Positions 59,925-64,000 of a DNA stretch of 64,000 nucleotides are shown here, in pieces. The notes beneath the pieces are model-generated. The model did no database searches. It saw only the letters and a list, made by a program, of their open reading frames with translations, and had not been told where the DNA came from. The position numbers and the translations under genes are program-made. Source of the stretch: Jaapia argillacea MUCL 33604 (taxonomy: Eukaryota; Basidiomycota; Agaricomycetes; Jaapiales; Jaapiaceae); assembly GCA_000697665.1 (NCBI GenBank), contig KL197723.1, positions 242,448 through 306,447 on the forward strand, written 5' to 3'. Each line of letters starts with the position of its first letter. Position 1 is the stretch's first letter.

Positions 59925-62851
59925 TCATGCAAGTAGTCCCTTCCCAACAGTCCAAGCTCCCGCAACCATCGCGACGAGAGCAACAAGGCCAGAAATTTGC
60001 TTCCCAACGCCGGCACCTCCTGTACTTCCCTTACTCGTACTTCCCAATTGCCTCGAGCTCCCAGAATGACCATTACTCGTTGCCAAAACGGTCGCAGCAA
60101 CAGTCGCAGTGTGCTGTGTCTTGGTGTAGGCCGTGGTGGCAAAGGTTTGCGTAGTGCTTGGGGCCGAATCGCTGTAGGCTGTATTGGAGAGGAAAACAAG
60201 GGCGAGGCCTGGAGCAGTGACTTTGATAGGGCAAGCGCCGTTATTGCAAGGCACGGTTTGTACGTCCTCAGTGCCCTGCAGGCGACCATCAGAGGACAAC
60301 TTGTCGCCAAAAGTCTGGGATTTATAGGTGAGCAGGGCGCTAAACGACTGTCGGAGGAGAACTCACTTGACCAGCCCATGTAATATTGGCCTTGGTGGAG
60401 ACTGAGGGTGCCGACAAGTACCTTGAAACAAAGTCAGTGAACGACTCATTGGGCTACCAAGAAAACGTGACTCACTTGACCTGAACACTTGAGACGCCTT
60501 GAACTTGGATAGTGGCCGTATAGTCGTTGGCTCCGCTTGGGTCCGTCATGTAATTGAGGAGCACAACCTTGGCAGCAGCACCATTCTCGTAAATTGCGTA
60601 CGCAGGAGTATACTGGTTGTTGGCGTTGGGTTGGAGGTCGACAATTTGAGCTTTACCTGTGGAGCCGATAGCTTCTGCCACGACGAGTGCGGAGTAGTAG
60701 AGAGGACCGATGGACCACTGGCGGAAGGTCGACTGATTGGTAGGGGGAGCTAGGTTCAGACGGGCGACAGTGAGATCCGGGAAACAGGACGGATAACGAG
60801 GTAGACGTACGAGTGAAAGGGTTGTAGTACACGTTCTGACCACCGATGTGGAAAAGAGCCCCAGAGAAGTTGCTGTAAGCCATTTGCAAGGCATAATCAA
60901 CACCCCAAAGAGCCGCGCCATAACTATCACTGATTCCAGGGAATCCACCGCAACTAGCCGTGTTCGTTTCGAACATCAGGAAGGGCTTGTTAGCGGCGAG
61001 AGCGACTTGGGAGGAGTTCATGTAGATGGAGATGGTGTTGATACCCATTGAATGGCTCATAAAGGCAGCAAATTCGGTGGGGAGGTCGATGGGCGAGCCC
61101 ACACCATACATAGCGAAACAATTGTCTGTGGGATAGCTGATAGTACGTCAGCATGAGTAGTCGCCCAACGTCGGTCACAAGAGATGGAAAACGTACTGCT
61201 CGACGGCTAAGGCAGACAGACTATTGGTGTAGGCAGGGATGAATCCCGTATCCCAAACTTGCTCAGGGATCCAGTCACCCGTGGCCAAGTTGGGGCCAAT
61301 GAGATTATTCTTGACAGGGATGGAGTTGTCATTGTTGATAGCTTGTACCACAACCCCGAATTCACCGAAGTAGTCGCTAGGGGCGTATGTTGTGGGGCGA
61401 TGACCGTGACTGGTGAGAAGGTGATGTGAGTGTCTTGAGGGTTCATGGTAAGAGGATGATATCAACAGACCGAGCGTAGAGATCGGGCTCGTTTCCGACC
61501 TGCAAACCCAACAAATTACCCCCAAGAATCTGCTCGCCAGATTCGGCGATTTCGAGTCGCAGGTTAGTGGTGTCGTTGAAGGGGACGCCTAAGATTCAAA
61601 GAATTTTAGTTCGAGTTGTGCGCGGGACCTAGGAAAGGTCAGTGGATAAGCAAGTACTCACCAAGATACCACTTTACGCCGACCAGCGACGACACATTGG
61701 CCAGCAAGTATAAGATCTCGCTGGTGAATAGAAGAGTTGGTGTTTGAGTCTGCCAAGGAGGGGTATTTATTCCGGGAGAAGGAGTAGGAGAAGCAGAAGC
61801 AGCAGGAACAGAGTTCGTAGAGGTATAAGAGGAAGGGTCCGTATTGGTATAGTAGGTATCAATTGGAGAAGATGAAGTCCATGGAGGATCAGTCATGGTA
61901 TCAGATGGAAGCGGCGTAGAAAGAGAAGAATCAGTAAGTAGCTGTCTCTTATCTCCTCTATTCCCAACATTGAGATGAGGAGGAGAAGACGTTTCCGTCC
62001 CGGTACGTCCTCTAACAAAATTGCGACGTACCGGGTTAGTGGTACTACTTTTGTCCTTCTCTATAGCCTTTCCATCCGCCAGACTGCCAACCATGACGGC
62101 GTAATCTTGTGTATTACCGCCAACACGAACGTGGACTGCGCCCACTCGGTCACGAAGATTAGCCATAAGATTGAGGAAAGGCGGTTGAATGAATGAGCTT
62201 CAGGGTTTGAGGGAGAGGAGGTGATATCGGTTAGTGAGAAAGCGAGAGTATGTGACAAGAAAGTTACCCATTGAGTCCAACTGAGAAACAAGGAGAGTCA
62301 GTGTCGTGGATCGGATTCACAGAGAAGTTAAATATTGAATGCGGGATGAAGGCACTCGGCGTGCTTGAGCTGTAGCTAACATGTACGACCATCCGGACCC
62401 TCGCAGATGACGTACTGAAGCCAACACCCCAAAAGCATCCATGAACGCAAACTCCGCGCGGGACTCTCTCCGGCGAAGATATGAAGTTTGAAAGGTACTC
62501 ACTAACTTGTGTCACGACGGACATTTCGATTGAGAAGCCGAAGAAGGTTCCAGCTTGGGGGATAGACAAGCCATTGACACCGGCGGAGCTGCTCTGCAGC
62601 GGGATCGTGAATGCGGTCGGAGGAAGCGGATTAGGCAGAGGAGGAGGGGCCAAGACGGTAGGATCATAGGCAGCTGCTCCGGTGTAATTGGCAGCTGCCC
62701 CGGTCGCCGTGGCTGTAGTAGCAGCAGCCTGAGTCTGTTTAGCAAGAGGTTCCTGGTTATAAACTGTGACGGAAGCTAGAACGGCGGAGATGTAACATAG
62801 TGAGTGTAAAAGAATGGGCAGGAAATAGGACATCCTGGGCATGCCAGGCAT
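59925..62851 (-). CDS. Secreted GH79 beta-glucuronidase, probably GPI-anchored
   Basis: A GH79 retaining glycosidase acting on terminal glucuronic acid of arabinogalactan or similar glycans. ATG at 62851 opens a signal peptide (MPGMPRMSYFLPILLHSLCY...VLAS); the frame reads upstream only to a TTG. Blocks in order: PQAGTFFGFSIEMSVVTQV, LRDRVGAVHVRVGGNTQDYA, a Ser/Thr/Pro-rich insert of about 100 residues, LANVSSLVGVKWYLGVPFND, then LGLQVGNEPDLYARHG with the acid/base Glu. Further on comes KPFLMFETNTASCGGFPGIS with the probable nucleophile Glu, GVDYALQMAYSNFSGALFHI, and the C-terminal beta domain (QWSIGPLYYSALVVAEAIGS). The last 70 residues are Ser/Thr/Gly-rich and end in a hydrophobic tail (ISGLVALVAMVAGAWTVGKG), as in GPI-anchored proteins. 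About ten introns. Strong family match; the long insert is lineage-specific. Confidence 0.92.
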
Positions 62852-63492
62852 ATTATTCAAGGTATTTGAAGATTTTGGAGACGATGGCAGAAAAGTGAGA
62901 AATGATGCAGGAGATAAGGCGCGTGCGCAGTCCGTTGCCAGAACTTCCCCTTTCGGAGTGGGATCGCCGTCAGGAATGGACAGGAATAGACCTCAGTGAG
63001 CAACCTCCATGTGCCGTCCTGATGGCTGAACAGTCGAGACATGGCTCGTCTCCTGTTTGCCTTGTCTCGCTGCTAGTTCCTGCTGCTATCGAGTTCAAAT
63101 TACCCAGATTGAGGTATCGTATTTGCCAACCTCCATGATCCCGAATGATGGGACATCTCTTTGTTGCCAATTATTGGTTATCGCGGGCACCGTGCGTTTC
63201 ATTTTCGACGACCGTTGGTCTCTCAATTGCTGCGCCATGCTGCCCAGAAAGCACCTTGGGGCGGCTATTTGCCATGAATCTCCCAGTCCAAATCTCGGAT
63301 CCCGACAATTGTCCCAACGCGCAAACGAGTAGGTGAGAAGACCGCTGCAGTCTTTCCCTCGTCTGAAACCACCGAACTTCAATGTTCAACCCCCGGTGAC
63401 CCTGTTTCGATTCATCAGCGCTGTCATCAGCCTTCTTGATTGTCACTTGTACCCTTGACGACTCCTTGTTTTCGAGGGTTGATTATACGGTT
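62852..63492. other. Promoter region of the GH79 gene, no supported gene
   Basis: About 640 bp with no recognisable gene. It would carry the promoter of the GH79 gene on the minus strand. Confidence 0.4.
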
Positions 63493-63806
63493 ATGCCTGC
63501 CCCAGCCTTTATCAGGTCAATGACAGGTCCGTCTGATAATCCACAAGACCTCTCCGTCCGTGCTGCGCAAGTTATTTTAGGCACATTCGACCTCGCGTTT
63601 CACGAGCGGCCTTCACTGGCCTTCAGGATTCTCGTGGGCCGAGCATTATCAACGACTCAGCAATGCTTTGTCTCGAAAATCGCGTCGCATGGCCTTCTAA
63701 ATGATATCATTCATCTAATTTACAAGCGACTCTACGACGTGAGCGTATAATGAAGTTGTCACGTTCTTTTTACTTTTGATCACCTGACCTGTAGAACATT
63801 CGTTAG
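63493..63806 (+). CDS. Possible small gene, 85 residues, uncharacterised
   Basis: ATG at 63493 opens MPAPAFIRSMTGPSDNPQDL, followed by a helical-looking stretch (RAAQVILGTFDLAFHERPSL, LLNDIIHLIYKRLYD). A typical donor (GTGAGC at 63739) and acceptor (TAG at 63792-63794) define a 56-nt intron, after which the frame stops at once (NIR). Without splicing the frame ends at 63750. The intron length fits the window, but the protein has no motif I recognise; it could also be a non-coding or decayed transcript. Confidence 0.3.
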
Positions 63807-64000
63807 TATTCTAACCAGTAGCATTAAGATCTCAGTATGACGCCTTATTGCACCATCGGACTATTCTTAGCTAGCCATGTAGTATATAAGCTTGTACCAT
63901 CTTAATGCAAACCCCAGTCTTGAGCTGGTCTATTCCAAACCAGCCACTCTTGTGTGTCATCGGTCGACCTCATTACTCCTTGTTGCTACTCGCACTCCTC

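Overview
The window is nuclear DNA from a filamentous basidiomycete, most likely an Agaricomycete. Almost every gene is cut by many short introns of about 48-70 nt, often in the middle of a conserved motif. Several protein families are typical of wood- or litter-decaying fungi: GH115 and GH79 glucuronidases, oxalate decarboxylase and tandem cytochrome P450s. I rebuilt gene models by hand from splice sites and reading-frame continuity; where exon sums were checked they are stated as lengths. Family names come from motif recognition, not from a search. Region 1 (0.7-10.5 kb) holds a multi-pass membrane protein, a 20-exon secreted GH115 alpha-glucuronidase, a small single-pass membrane protein and a medium-chain oxidoreductase. 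Region 2 (10.5-13.4 kb) has no convincing gene but carries a diverged, roughly 560-590 bp repeat in three copies. Region 3 (13.4-25.5 kb) holds a DCN1-like cullin neddylation factor, a Pop8/Rpp14-like RNase P/MRP subunit, a DHHC palmitoyltransferase with a His/Ser-rich insert, a decayed flavin monooxygenase, an intact ornithine aminotransferase and a second medium-chain oxidoreductase paralogous to the first. Region 4 (25.5-36.1 kb) is gene-poor: about 7.5 kb with nothing recognisable, then one proline/serine-rich protein gene. Region 5 (36-43.4 kb) holds an MPP6-like exosome cofactor, an intron-containing tRNA-Arg(CCT), a broken zinc-finger-like gene facing an AT-hook/coiled-coil gene, and a multi-pass membrane protein with a long acidic/serine-rich tail. 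Region 6 (43.8-53.5 kb, all minus strand) holds two tandem P450 paralogues, the second with an in-frame stop; a 407-residue gene joining a helical NLR/MLKL-like N-terminal region to a receiver/TIR-like C-terminal domain; and a secreted bicupin oxalate decarboxylase. Region 7 (54.4-62.9 kb) holds a GPHR/GPR89 family membrane protein, an Akr1-type ankyrin-DHHC palmitoyltransferase and a secreted, probably GPI-anchored GH79 glucuronidase. How the genes relate: GH115, GH79 and oxalate decarboxylase would all act outside the cell on hemicellulose glucuronic acid or on the oxalate that decay fungi secrete, and the P450s and oxidoreductases suit detoxification or secondary metabolism. Two independent S-acyltransferases and the GPHR gene belong to the Golgi/endomembrane system. 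The most novel locus is the helical-bundle plus receiver-like gene at 49.36-50.75 kb, a candidate fungal immune or cell-death component.
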